Counted from the stretch's first letter, positions 54,421-63,384 are shown. The stretch is 64,000 nucleotides of DNA from an uncultured Pseudomonadota bacterium (GCA_903867225.1 CAIPQN010000042.1:1-64000); one strand, 5' to 3'. Numbers and translations: made by a program. Notes: a model not told the origin generated them from the sequence alone.

Positions 54421-54906
54421 TTAGTGACATTCAGCAACGACTAAATTTTTGATATTTTCAACCACGTTTTCTGCGCCATCTTCGATAGCAACGCGAATCA
54501 GTTTTTGAAATGGACGCATAAACACATCAAGCTCAAGCAACTCAAACCGAAAGGTGAGTTTTGTTGGCGTTGTATTTTCATCGCATTCAAACAAATAGGT
54601 GTGCTTGTAAGGTGCATTGATGCCTTGAAAACCAAACAATGTATGTGGCTGGTAATCTGTAATTTCAAAAACAGATTCAATTTTTGCCCCATTATCTTTA
54701 CGAATTTGTTTTGCTTTTGCGCCAACAGAAACGTTTTTGTTGTCGTCTAATGGTTCAAAATGAACGACTTCAACAGCCCATTTTGGGTAGTTCTCAAAAA
54801 AATTTTCACCGACAAAATGAAAAACGCGATCTATCGTTTTATCGATGCTAACAGTTGCTTCACCCAAAATAGGACTAGAAGAATCAAACGGAAACTTGAG
54901 TTGCAT
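54421..54906 (-). CDS. SRPBCC (START-like) family protein
   Basis: A 161-residue protein with the START/Bet v 1-like pattern: VSIDKTIDRVFHFVGENFFENYPKW, VGAKAKQIRKDNGAKIESVFEITDYQP and a C-terminal long helix (PFQKLIRVAIEDGAENVVENIKNLV). These proteins bind hydrophobic ligands. SRPBCC genes recur next to LOV or photolyase genes in light-inducible operons. It lies 28 bases from the globin gene and 32 from the LOV gene, consistent with one operon. Confidence 0.85.
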   Translation of the reverse strand: MQLKFPFDSSSPILGEATVSIDKTIDRVFHFVGENFFENYPKWAVEVVHFEPLDDNKNVSVGAKAKQIRKDNGAKIESVFEITDYQPHTLFGFQGINAPYKHTYLFECDENTTPTKLTFRFELLELDVFMRPFQKLIRVAIEDGAENVVENIKNLVVAECH

Positions 54907-54933
54907 AAAAATATCCTTGTTGAAAGAAAACCA

Positions 54934-55428
54934 TTACTTGCCTAGCAAACTGTTACGTCCACTTTCTGCAAAGGATACAATATCAGCCGTCAAATCCCCA
55001 TCAATTTCTAGCTCTTGTAGAGCGTTTCTCAAATGTTCAATTGCAACATCGTAATGTGAATCTTCAGGCATGAACTTCAACAAATGGCTGTGACTATCAC
55101 ACAATAATTTAGAACTGGGATTATCTTGGGAAATTATGTAACCGAAAAACGCCAAACTTGAATCAGGATATAACTCTTTGTCTTTAAATCTAGCAAACGC
55201 GGACATAAAAAAACGAGTCAGTAACGCTTTAAATTCGTCACCACTCGTTGAATTATGTTGAGAGATAAATTTTGTTAATGATTTTAGTGTATCAAGTTGT
55301 TCTTTTCGTCCGTCGTCACAAAAAAAACGGGTGACACGATAATCATCGATTATTTTTTGATAAAAAACCTCAACTAATCGATTAAATTTTTCATCGTTTA
55401 AACGTTCATACAAACTTAAATCACTCAT
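54934..55428 (-). CDS. Truncated-hemoglobin-like protein (second copy)
   Basis: A 164-residue globin from ATG 55428, preceded by GAGGA six bases upstream. Features shared with the globin at 34620 are LYERLNDEKFNRLVEVFYQKIIDDYRVTRFF at the start and SHSHLLKFMPEDSHYDVAIEHL in the heme region, but the middle is diverged and longer. It is probably a group I-like globin binding O2, NO or CO. As the first gene of the light/redox cluster it may act as a gas sensor or NO scavenger. Confidence 0.8.
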   Translation of the reverse strand: MSDLSLYERLNDEKFNRLVEVFYQKIIDDYRVTRFFCDDGRKEQLDTLKSLTKFISQHNSTSGDEFKALLTRFFMSAFARFKDKELYPDSSLAFFGYIISQDNPSSKLLCDSHSHLLKFMPEDSHYDVAIEHLRNALQELEIDGDLTADIVSFAESGRNSLLGK

Positions 55429-55452
55429 CGTAAATCCTCGCGTTGTACCCAA

Positions 55453-55779
55453 AATAAATACTGAAATTTTGTGAAATTTTGCGAGTAATCTACACTAAGT
55501 TTTTTAAAAGTCATAGCTTATTAGTAGGAAATTAAATGAGATTCTATGCAGCTAAAAATACATCTAAAGTCGCCGCTACTGGGGAATTTTTTAGCGATGA
55601 CAGAGCAAATCTTCGGACTGACGAAATAATAAATTAACGCTAAATTTTTTCATTTTTCATAACCATTACCTTAAATAAAATAGTAATACTATCAATAATG
55701 TAAATTAAAAATCGCTTGTTGACGCTATGGTTTTTGTTTTGTAATATCGCCAAATACTAATCAAAAAATAATAAAAATA
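55453..55779. promoter_or_regulatory. Intergenic region between the light cluster and the MASE1 kinase
   Basis: This 327-base AT-rich region separates two divergently transcribed units and must contain both promoters. I see no clear inverted repeat. Its only open frame with a ribosome-binding site is the 33-codon one listed at 55536. The TATGGT at 55726-55731 and TAATAT at 55742-55747 are possible -10 elements for the kinase gene. Confidence 0.35.
55536..55637 (+). CDS. Possible 33-residue peptide
   Basis: An ATG preceded by TAGGAA opens a 33-codon frame (MRFYAAKNTSKVAATGEFFSDD... ending DEIIN) in the divergent promoter region. The composition is soluble and not random-looking, but no homologue is recognised. 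It could be a small protein, an upstream frame of the kinase transcript or chance. Confidence 0.25.
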   Translation: MRFYAAKNTSKVAATGEFFSDDRANLRTDEIIN

Positions 55780-58317
55780 ATGCTTAGAAATCTCGTGCAA
55801 CGTCCATTCTTTATCTATTTTCTGCAAATTGTTGGAATAGCGGTGGCTTATTTTATTGCAGGGAAATTAGGTAATTTACTCGTCATTCCACCTAATTATG
55901 CGACGGTGGTTTTTCCTTCGTCTGGCGTGGCGTTAGCGGGTGTTCTACTTTATGGAAAACGAGTAGGCTTCGGCATATTACTTGGCGCATTTTTGTTTAA
56001 CGGTTCGATTATTGTCACCGCAAGCGACTTGTTAGGAAGTTTAAATTCAGCACTCATCACATTAGCCATTGCAGGTGGCGCAACACTTCAAGCCTTCGTA
56101 GGGGCTTATTTAATTCAACGATTTGCTGCAACGCCCAACTTTTTATCCTGCAAAAAAAATATCCTGTTATTTTTCTTTTTTGGCGGATTTGTCAGCGCGT
56201 TAATAAATTCGACACTTTCCGTTTCATTATTGGTCGCCACTGGGCGAATGTCCGCTGACACTTTTTTCTCAAATTGGCTGTATTGGTGGGGCGGTGATGC
56301 GTTAGGTATTATTATTTTCGCACCGTTAATGTTGATTTGGTTGGCGCAAAAAAGTCCCGTTTGGCAAGGCAGAAAATGGAAAATTACAACGCCTATTCTC
56401 ACGCTATGTTTTCTGACTATCGCGGTTATTTCTTACGACATAAAAATCAGTAATGAACGAACTAAAATGGAATTTGAACAACGTACAAAAGAATTGGCTC
56501 TGGTGTTAAAAACATCAATTAACACGAAATTAAATGTCTTTCACACGCTCCATAGTTTTTATATGTCCTCATTATTGGTTGATAGAAATGAATTTCGATT
56601 ATTTGTTTCAGAACAATTAGAGAATTTTGACGGTATTAAAGCAGTGCAATGGGTTCCGATTATTTTGGCGGCTAATCGAGATGCTTACGAAAAAAGTGTA
56701 CAGAAAGAAGGTTTCCCTCATTTTCAAATTACGGAACGTGATTTGAATAACAATATGACACGCGCTGCCACTCGCTCAGAATATGCGCCTATTGATTTTA
56801 ATGAACCCGCTCAAGGCAATGAAATGGTTAGCGGGTTCGATAATTATTCCAGTCAGTTACGACATGATTTGCTTAATAACGCTAGAGATACAAACAGACT
56901 TATCGTCAGTCCGCCTATTGTATTGATGGACAAACGTGATTCATTGGGTTTTGTCGCCTATATGCCAATTTATAAGCCAAACCTACCCATCCAGAATTTG
57001 CAAGAACGACGCGATGCCATTACAAGCTATCTGGTGGCGGCATTTCGAGCAGGTGATTTAGTGATGGACGCATTCAAAAATCAGAATTTAACGAATTTTT
57101 CTTATCGTTTAAGTGACATTAATGCGCCAGCTGATAAGCAATTATTATTTGCCAGTGATGATTTTAATTTATTAAAAGAAAATGAATCGTTAATAAAACT
57201 CAACGCGTCAAACGAGTTAAGGACTCAGTTAAAATTTAATGTCGGTGGTCGAGTGTGGCAATTTGAAATCATACCAACACCCTATTATTTTGTTCAGCAC
57301 AACACCACAAACATCCATTCGATTTTGTTGGTAGGATTTGGATTGATGATATTCACGATAACGAATGCGCTGATATTTGCGATGCGTGATTATGAAAAAG
57401 AAATCAATGCCATTCAACTTTCTATTTTCAATGAAGAGTTGACACTTCAAATTGCTGAAAAAAACAAACGAACACAAGAACTTTTTGAATCAGATGAGAA
57501 AAATAAAATTTTAGACAATCAAATTCTCCACATGCAAAAGCTCGAAAGTATCGGGCGACTCACGTCTGGCATGGCGCACGAATTTAACAACATTTTAGGT
57601 TGCATCATCGGTTATAACGAGTTGAATCAATATGTCAGCGAAGACATGACGGAAGAAAATTTAAAAGCTGAACTCGATAACAACATCAAGCAAGTGAATT
57701 TAGCCGTCAAACGCGCAGACGATTTGATTAACAAAATGCTGACGTATTGTCGCCAAGATGAACTGAAAATAAAAAAGGATGTGCAACCTACACAAGAAGT
57801 TATTCACAAAGTGTTAGACATTTTACGTCCTGGATTAACCAGTCGAATCAAAATTAATTTTTTAGATACCTGCAATATCAATGGTGAAGATTGCGACACT
57901 TGTGGACTGAAAAATCTTTGTGAAACGAACGTTCAAATGGACGCGATGGATTTGGAGCAAGTTCTGATAAATTTAATGACGAATGCACGAGATTCGATGC
58001 AAAAAAGAGGCGGTGTTATCAACATTTCAGTAAAACTCAATCGTGTAAAAGCCTTTTGTGTCGCGTGTTCAGCACCGTTGGATGGTGATTTTATTGAGTT
58101 GAGTGTGGTTGATAATGGTGACGGGATTGAACAAAAATTTATTAGTCGGCTTTTTGATCCATTTTTCACCACCAAACCACAAGGCGAAGGCACGGGATTA
58201 GGATTATCGACCACGAGTGGTATTGTGCATCGTGCTGATGGACATATTTTGGTTACGTCGCATCAAGGCGAATTTAATCACGGCACAACGTTTAGATTAT
58301 TATTTCCGATTGCGTAG
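55780..58317 (+). CDS. MASE1-CHASE histidine kinase with four-cysteine motif
   Basis: An 845-residue inner-membrane kinase: MASE1 multi-pass sensor (about 10-220; ATVVFPSSGVALAGVLLYG), CHASE periplasmic domain (about 230-500; SGFDNYSSQLRHDLLNNARDT), a membrane segment (about 507-530), coiled linker, HisKA with His600 (GRLTSGMAHEFNNILGC) and HATPase (LEQVLINLMTNARDSM; GEGTGLGLSTTSGIVH). Two cysteine features stand out: C698-x6-C705-x2-C708-x5-C714, the spacing of the [4Fe-4S] loop in endonuclease III and MutY, and C760-x2-C763 in an insert shared with the kinase at 24644. There is no receiver, so a partner regulator must exist elsewhere. A strong terminator follows. Confidence 0.9.
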   Translation: MLRNLVQRPFFIYFLQIVGIAVAYFIAGKLGNLLVIPPNYATVVFPSSGVALAGVLLYGKRVGFGILLGAFLFNGSIIVTASDLLGSLNSALITLAIAGGATLQAFVGAYLIQRFAATPNFLSCKKNILLFFFFGGFVSALINSTLSVSLLVATGRMSADTFFSNWLYWWGGDALGIIIFAPLMLIWLAQKSPVWQGRKWKITTPILTLCFLTIAVISYDIKISNERTKMEFEQRTKELALVLKTSINTKLNVFHTLHSFYMSSLLVDRNEFRLFVSEQLENFDGIKAVQWVPIILAANRDAYEKSVQKEGFPHFQITERDLNNNMTRAATRSEYAPIDFNEPAQGNEMVSGFDNYSSQLRHDLLNNARDTNRLIVSPPIVLMDKRDSLGFVAYMPIYKPNLPIQNLQERRDAITSYLVAAFRAGDLVMDAFKNQNLTNFSYRLSDINAPADKQLLFASDDFNLLKENESLIKLNASNELRTQLKFNVGGRVWQFEIIPTPYYFVQHNTTNIHSILLVGFGLMIFTITNALIFAMRDYEKEINAIQLSIFNEELTLQIAEKNKRTQELFESDEKNKILDNQILHMQKLESIGRLTSGMAHEFNNILGCIIGYNELNQYVSEDMTEENLKAELDNNIKQVNLAVKRADDLINKMLTYCRQDELKIKKDVQPTQEVIHKVLDILRPGLTSRIKINFLDTCNINGEDCDTCGLKNLCETNVQMDAMDLEQVLINLMTNARDSMQKRGGVINISVKLNRVKAFCVACSAPLDGDFIELSVVDNGDGIEQKFISRLFDPFFTTKPQGEGTGLGLSTTSGIVHRADGHILVTSHQGEFNHGTTFRLLFPIA

Positions 58318-58330
58318 GCGATAAATCAAA

Positions 58331-58367
58331 AAAAGCCCCGTCTTTTAAAATAAGACGGGGCTTTTTT
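58331..58367. terminator. Bidirectional terminator
   Basis: AAAAGCCCCGTCTT (58331-58344) pairs perfectly with AAGACGGGGCTTTT (58352-58365), with an A-run before and a T-run after, between the convergent kinase and metalloprotease genes. Confidence 0.94.
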
Positions 58368-58388
58368 ATGTCAGCAAAACGACGGATT

Positions 58389-59930
58389 TTAAGCGACCAA
58401 AGGCGGAACACCGATAATCGTTAATCCCATGTCTTGAAGCATGGCAACATCTAAAGGTGAGATTGTTCTCACCTCCCCTTTTCCGATGGCATCTGACATT
58501 AAATCGTTTGCAACCATCACATGATAATACGCTGAACCATCGCCAGCACTGGCAGGATCTAAAGCCACTGGATTATTTCCATTCGCGGCTTGAGCGTGTG
58601 TTCCTGTGAAAACAGGCGAATTATTTTGCATTGAAACTAACGCATCGTAAGGGGTTTTCAAACCACCTGTTGCATCAAGATTTCCCGTGAATGCTAAACC
58701 ATGCAAAATTTCATGCGTCAAAATGCTGGTTAAATCGTATTTTCCCGCGACAGGCGTGCCGCTGAATGACATTTGACTAAGATTTGCGAGATTGATGTAA
58801 AGCGTTGCATCAGGCATTGAACCATTAGAATCCATTCCAGACACCGAATCAGCCAAAAATTCTGTCGTTTGTGACGCACCATTTGAACTGGTTGAATTCA
58901 CCATACTAGCCGTTGCTTCGGCTAATGTTTTGGGAGTCGTTTGTTCGGTTAAAATTTGAAGATTAAATGTCGCTTTTGAGCTGATATATTGCCCGATATT
59001 CTCCAACGCGGTTTTAACATTCGCTTCCACATTCGCAAGATTGCTGCCCAAATTGGCTTTGCTGAAATCGACTGAATACTTAAGATTTGTACCGCCAGAA
59101 ATCGTAGTAGGTGTGGCTGGTGTGGTCGGGTCTGTGACCGTTACACCCCATGAATTCCAATACCGAAATGATCCTGTGATTTCCCATGACGCATTGAGCG
59201 TTTTATCGGCGAATTGAATTTGAGAACCTGTTGCGGATTGATTCACGTCAACATAAGCCACATCGTTTCCATTTTTATCCGAAACAACGACCGTTCCACC
59301 TTGAACATCGTAGGAATAATCGCTCGAATTGCCATCGAAAACGATAGTTTCAACGGTACGGGAAACCTCCACGCCTGTGACACCATGAGCCAGCGTGATT
59401 TTTTCCTGCCCCGAATTGCCATAAACTATCAAATCGTTAGTTGTTGCGGTGAAATTTTGATTTTTGTCTAATTGGATTTCAGACAAATTGAAAACAGCAT
59501 TTCCCAACGTGTCCAATGACAGCGTTCCAACGGCATTTGAAAAATTCAATGCTTCGTTGTGATTAGCTGCAACGCTAATGGTCGCTAAATTTCCCGCCGC
59601 TGAATTGATTGCCAATGTGCCTTGCGTTGAAACTAATGCACTCGAATCGAATTTAATACCGCTCAACGTGACTGATTCCACGGACGAATCAATTTTGATG
59701 CCGCTGATATTTTGAGCGATAGTGATTTTTTCAGAACCTGTATTGCCGTGAATACTCAAACCGTTAGTTTTTACGGTGTACGATTGATTAACGCCGATAT
59801 TTACATCTGTTCCAGTAATCGTAGTCGGTGCAGGAACTTTTCTGTGTGAAAACGAATTGAACGGATTGAAATTAAACATCGAATTAAAATCAAACATCGA
59901 ATTAAATAATGAATCGTAGTTATTGAACAT
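58389..59930 (-). CDS. Secreted-type zinc metalloprotease with tandem repeats
   Basis: A 513-residue protein resembling NF038122-type metalloproteases: zinc motif His406-Glu-Ile-Leu-His410 (LTHEILHGLAF), with a likely third ligand in the downstream YYHVMVANDLM and the SPLDVAMLQDMGL that normally follows. The N-terminal half holds two repeats of about 115 residues (LSIHGNTGSEKITIAQNISG; LIVYGNSGQEKITLAHGVTG) and a Phe/Asn-rich start (SMFDFNSMFNFNPFNSF). There is no signal peptide; export by a type I system is plausible, but no ABC or HlyD genes are adjacent. Substrate unknown. Confidence 0.75.
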   Translation of the reverse strand: MFNNYDSLFNSMFDFNSMFNFNPFNSFSHRKVPAPTTITGTDVNIGVNQSYTVKTNGLSIHGNTGSEKITIAQNISGIKIDSSVESVTLSGIKFDSSALVSTQGTLAINSAAGNLATISVAANHNEALNFSNAVGTLSLDTLGNAVFNLSEIQLDKNQNFTATTNDLIVYGNSGQEKITLAHGVTGVEVSRTVETIVFDGNSSDYSYDVQGGTVVVSDKNGNDVAYVDVNQSATGSQIQFADKTLNASWEITGSFRYWNSWGVTVTDPTTPATPTTISGGTNLKYSVDFSKANLGSNLANVEANVKTALENIGQYISSKATFNLQILTEQTTPKTLAEATASMVNSTSSNGASQTTEFLADSVSGMDSNGSMPDATLYINLANLSQMSFSGTPVAGKYDLTSILTHEILHGLAFTGNLDATGGLKTPYDALVSMQNNSPVFTGTHAQAANGNNPVALDPASAGDGSAYYHVMVANDLMSDAIGKGEVRTISPLDVAMLQDMGLTIIGVPPLVA

Positions 59931-60092
59931 AAATGACCTCGTCTAAAAAGTTTTGGTTAACACAACTGCTAAAAAGCATCATTTGCAAAATGATGACTTC
60001 GATGCAATCTTAGCGATAAGTGTACCAAATTATTAAATAATTTATCTATTTGAAAAATATCTATTTTTGTAAAAAATACTTGTGTAAAAAAT

Positions 60093-60126
60093 GGGTTAAA
60101 AGAACCACAACTGGTTTTTTTAACCC
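60093..60126 (-). terminator. Terminator of the DUF5765 gene
   Basis: A 15-bp stem with one mismatch (60093-60107 with 60112-60126; core GGGTTAAAA) lies 12 bases past the DUF5765 stop. Read on the minus strand it is followed by CATTTTTTA, a usable U-tract. Confidence 0.75.
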
Positions 60127-60137
60127 TGTATCAAAAC

Positions 60138-60890
60138 TTACAACGAATCGCCAATGGTTTTGTGATAAAAAGGCCAATTCGTGACGTGTAGATATTTTCG
60201 TATGGGCGATTTAATGACCGATACACAAAGCGCAATCGAAAATAAACACCACACTGCCGCATATTCATTCGGATCATCAGTCGTAATGTCTGAAATCCAA
60301 GGTCCCATGAAATAGTGAAACAACACGAATTTCCATGATCCGTAAAGTGTTGGCAAAACAAATGCCACCAAAATATACGCCAAAACGTGCAAGCCCCAAT
60401 TAAAATTAAATAGCCATTCAACAGGGTGCGAAAGCAAGCCATTCAACGGCATTTGCCATGCAATGTGCCACGCGCCAGAAACGGAACAAATATGCGGACC
60501 ACAGAAACCTTCTGTTCCAATCACGCATTCACCCGCCCACGCGAACGGATACATTTTAAACAAAATCAAAATCGAACCCGCTGCACTCATTGTGTAAACA
60601 GCGGTGCGGATTTTTAATTTCACACTTTCAGGAATGAAATACATTGCCACCATATTGACAAAAAACGGCTGAAACGCAACGTGCAAATAACCCAGCATCG
60701 TCAGTATTTGATTATTCGGGTTGTCACACAAATCGATATAAACGTAAGTGAACGCCTGCAATAATTCCATTAGCGCAAAATACGTTAATGGAATCCATAA
60801 TTCTTTTGATTCGCCTTTTTTTGCAATGTAATAAGCCGTCCCTAAACCAACCGCTGCTAATACACCCGATGCTTCACCACTCCAACACAT
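60138..60890 (-). CDS. DUF5765 membrane protein
   Basis: A 250-residue protein with about seven membrane helices and the conserved MCWSGEASGVLAAVGLG start of DUF5765. A loop with C-x4-E-x-F-C-x3-H-x-C (ECVIGTEGFCGPHIC) is Cys/His-rich. The function of the family is unknown. A 19-bp palindrome about 40 bases upstream of the start suggests regulated expression. Confidence 0.75.
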   Translation of the reverse strand: MCWSGEASGVLAAVGLGTAYYIAKKGESKELWIPLTYFALMELLQAFTYVYIDLCDNPNNQILTMLGYLHVAFQPFFVNMVAMYFIPESVKLKIRTAVYTMSAAGSILILFKMYPFAWAGECVIGTEGFCGPHICSVSGAWHIAWQMPLNGLLSHPVEWLFNFNWGLHVLAYILVAFVLPTLYGSWKFVLFHYFMGPWISDITTDDPNEYAAVWCLFSIALCVSVIKSPIRKYLHVTNWPFYHKTIGDSL

Positions 60891-60928
60891 GATTTTTCCT
60901 CATCAAATTTTATAATTATTATTTTAGT

Positions 60929-60947
60929 AATTCTCATTATGAGAATT
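60929..60947. promoter_or_regulatory. 19-bp palindrome upstream of DUF5765, Fur-box-like
   Basis: AATTCTCAT-t-ATGAGAATT is a perfect 9-1-9 palindrome. Its TCTCATTATGAGA core has similarity to Fur or related metal-regulator sites (A+T-rich, odd-length dyad). It lies 39 bases upstream of the DUF5765 ATG. The bound protein is unknown. Confidence 0.5.
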
Positions 60948-61270
60948 AAATAGCCTCAGGAATAGGATAACAAAACCTTTGGGCATAAATTCCATCATCT
61001 GTCGTTAATTGTCAAAATTAACATATCGAGTTTATGCTCGAATATCATCAAAAAATGTCTGTTGAGTCGGGAGTGCCGCTCTAAATTGCTGTCATTTTTG
61101 GAATCACAGTGAAGAAATCTTAGCCAAATTATCTCATTTCAACTCAAATAATCGGGAAATTATTTTTGCCTGAATCTTAAAAAAAATGTCGCAAATAATT
61201 GACCATTAATTTAACAATGGTTTATATTTTGCCGCGTACAAAATTTTCCAATTTTAAAAGGGTGATTTCA
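60948..61270. other. Intergenic region with no recognised feature
   Basis: This stretch of about 320 bases has no open frame with a ribosome-binding site and no strong dyad. It presumably holds the promoter of the small peptide gene that follows. Confidence 0.4.
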
Positions 61271-61456
61271 ATGACAATGACAATAGCAGCAATGATTCCA
61301 ACTATCACACAAACCCTTGCGGGGATAAACAATCCAGAACCAGTTAAACAGATTGGTTCTGCAGATATTGAAGCCAGTGCAGGGGCAAGTTGCTCAGGAG
61401 CTTCAACAGGTAGTGTGGGGAGTTCTTGTGGAAATTCCATCGATACTTACGCTTAA
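61271..61456 (+). CDS. Possible small precursor peptide with Cys/Gly/Ser tail
   Basis: From ATG 61271 (AGGGTGA eight bases upstream) the product is 61 residues: a hydrophobic start (MTMTIAAMIPTITQTLAG), a short charged region (INNPEPVKQIGSADIEAS) and a tail rich in small residues with two cysteines (AGASCSGASTGSVGSSCG). The two-part layout resembles ribosomally made, modified peptide precursors or a small exported peptide. No modification enzyme is adjacent. A frame on the opposite strand (61222-61440) also exists but lacks a ribosome-binding site. Confidence 0.4.
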   Translation: MTMTIAAMIPTITQTLAGINNPEPVKQIGSADIEASAGASCSGASTGSVGSSCGNSIDTYA

Positions 61457-61556
61457 AAATATATTTCACTGCACGGACGACAATTGTTCGTGCAGTTCTG
61501 ACAAATAATACCTTTCATGCCGTTTCCAAAATCAGTACGCTACTCGATTAACCCGT

Positions 61557-62957
61557 TCATTTTTCTGCTTGTTGTCTGTCCAAAATAATTAAATCACCGC
61601 CTAACGCCTTGTGCAACGCTACATTTTGCTGTGCGATAGTCGCTAAACTTTCAATTTGTAAAATTTGCGTTTGATACGTTGTTTGCTGCGCTTGTAAAAC
61701 ATCGAGAAATCCCGTCAAGCCTTTTTCATAACGTTCGGTTGCAATATCTAGCACAGTTTGATTTGAGTGAATCGCTTGCGACAAAGCGTCATAACGTTGT
61801 GATTCATTTCGATATGAAACTAACGCGTTTTCGACTTCTTGAAATGCCGTTAAAACGGTTGATTGATACGCTAAAAAGGCTTGTTCAAATTGCGCGTCTT
61901 TCGCTTCGATATTTGCCTGCAACTTTCCCCAATTAAACAGCGGCATCGTAATGGTTGATGCACTTGACCACGATTTTCCCATTGGCGTGAAATCGGTAAT
62001 TTTCAAATTTTGCAGTCCAATAAACGCCGCTAAATTCACTTTCGGATACAGTTCAGCCGTCGCAATACTGACGTAAGCATTTGCAATCGCCATTTGTCGT
62101 TCGGCTTTGCGAATATCGGGGCGACGTTGCAGTAATTCAGACGGTAAATTTGTGATTGAAAGTGTTGAAGTTGGAATTGGTTTTGAATCAGAAAAACGTT
62201 TCGCCAGCGCATTCGGTTCACGTCCAAGTAAAACACTCAACGCATGAATCGCGTGTTTAATTTCGGTTTCATAACGCGGTAAATTTGCCGCTGTGTTATC
62301 AAATTGAGCTTGCGCTTGTGCGACTTCCAACGCGTTCGCCAAACCATTTTGTTGACGGACTTGTGTGAGTTTGACTGTTTCAGCCTGTGCGGCAAGTAAT
62401 TCTTGAAGCGTGGCGACGAGTTTTTGATTCGTTCGCAACAAAATATATTCTCGCGCCACTTCGCCTTGTAACGTCAATAAAACATCGTGACTATTTTCTG
62501 TTTCAATTTCAATCGACGCATCAGCGGCTTCGATGGCGCGTTGAATGCCACCAAAAAAATCAATTTCCCATGCCGCATCAAAACCGAGTTGAAAGATATT
62601 GATTGCTTGATTTGCAATGGGATTTACACCACCTGCAGATGAATTATTAAATCGACGACTAGCGACATTTTTCGCACTCAAACTCGGCAAACCTGTTGCG
62701 ATTGTTTCACGTCGTAAAATCCGCGCTTCTTTTACACGCGACAACGCTTGTTTTAAATTCAAATTAGCTGTCGTCGCTTCAACAATTAAGCCGTTTAACG
62801 TCTCGTCATTAAACGATTTCCACCATTCAGAAGCTGTTTTTTGTGTGGCAACGTCTTCGCTCCATTTTTCAGGTATTGGTATTTCGGGCGGCTTATAATC
62901 TCGTCCGACAACGCAAGCATTTAAAACTAACGGCAAGATAAAAATTAACTTTTTCAT
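61557..62957 (-). CDS. NodT/OprM-family outer-membrane efflux lipoprotein
   Basis: A 466-residue TolC-superfamily channel with lipobox LNAC and the OMF blocks VVGRDYKPPEIPIPEKW, QLGFDAAWEIDFFGG, LPSELLQRRPDIRKAERQ and LFNWGKLQANIEA. It would form the outer-membrane exit duct of an RND or ABC pump. No inner-membrane pump or adaptor is adjacent; the three genes upstream in the same tight run are a small protein and a toxin-antitoxin pair. Confidence 0.92.
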   Translation of the reverse strand: MKKLIFILPLVLNACVVGRDYKPPEIPIPEKWSEDVATQKTASEWWKSFNDETLNGLIVEATTANLNLKQALSRVKEARILRRETIATGLPSLSAKNVASRRFNNSSAGGVNPIANQAINIFQLGFDAAWEIDFFGGIQRAIEAADASIEIETENSHDVLLTLQGEVAREYILLRTNQKLVATLQELLAAQAETVKLTQVRQQNGLANALEVAQAQAQFDNTAANLPRYETEIKHAIHALSVLLGREPNALAKRFSDSKPIPTSTLSITNLPSELLQRRPDIRKAERQMAIANAYVSIATAELYPKVNLAAFIGLQNLKITDFTPMGKSWSSASTITMPLFNWGKLQANIEAKDAQFEQAFLAYQSTVLTAFQEVENALVSYRNESQRYDALSQAIHSNQTVLDIATERYEKGLTGFLDVLQAQQTTYQTQILQIESLATIAQQNVALHKALGGDLIILDRQQAEK

Positions 62958-62958
62958 T

Positions 62959-63384
62959 TTATGGGTTTGCTCGTAAACAGGAAAAAATGTCTTTCACATC
63001 AACATAAATGAAATAAAAAACGGGCGTGTCAAAAAGTAGGATTTCGTCGTAACGGATTTGAGTTTGTTCGCAGGTTTTTGAGCAATTGGTTTCGTCCAAC
63101 GTGATGCAATACGTCACAGGGATTTCAACCTTGTCGCCGTTTTTGTGAATGCCATCGACAATAAATTCATAAAAATGCGCGAAAAAATCATCAAAGTTTT
63201 TTCGGTCAAAATCTAAATCTGCAAAGGCGGCGGATTCGTCGATGGGTTTGAAAGATTGAATGTTTCGTGCAACAAAAAAATTTTCGACTGTTGGTAAAAT
63301 CAACTCACGTTTAATTTTTTCGACATTTTTAACGCCAAAATAGCCAACAAACTGACTTTTGGATTTTGAGCTAAATTCAATCAT
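62959..63384 (-). CDS. Hypothetical protein
   Basis: A 141-residue soluble protein with a Phe/Asp-rich middle (DFDRKNFDDFFAHFYEFI) and three cysteines near the end of the core (YCITLDETNCSKTCEQ). No family is recognised. It lies one base upstream of the efflux gene and directly after the antitoxin gene, so all four genes appear to form one operon. Confidence 0.5.
   Translation of the reverse strand: MIEFSSKSKSQFVGYFGVKNVEKIKRELILPTVENFFVARNIQSFKPIDESAAFADLDFDRKNFDDFFAHFYEFIVDGIHKNGDKVEIPVTYCITLDETNCSKTCEQTQIRYDEILLFDTPVFYFIYVDVKDIFSCLRANP

Noticed and set aside
61222..61440. 72-codon minus-strand frame with a membrane segment
   Set aside because: No ribosome-binding site; the overlapping plus-strand peptide has one. 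It cannot be fully excluded.
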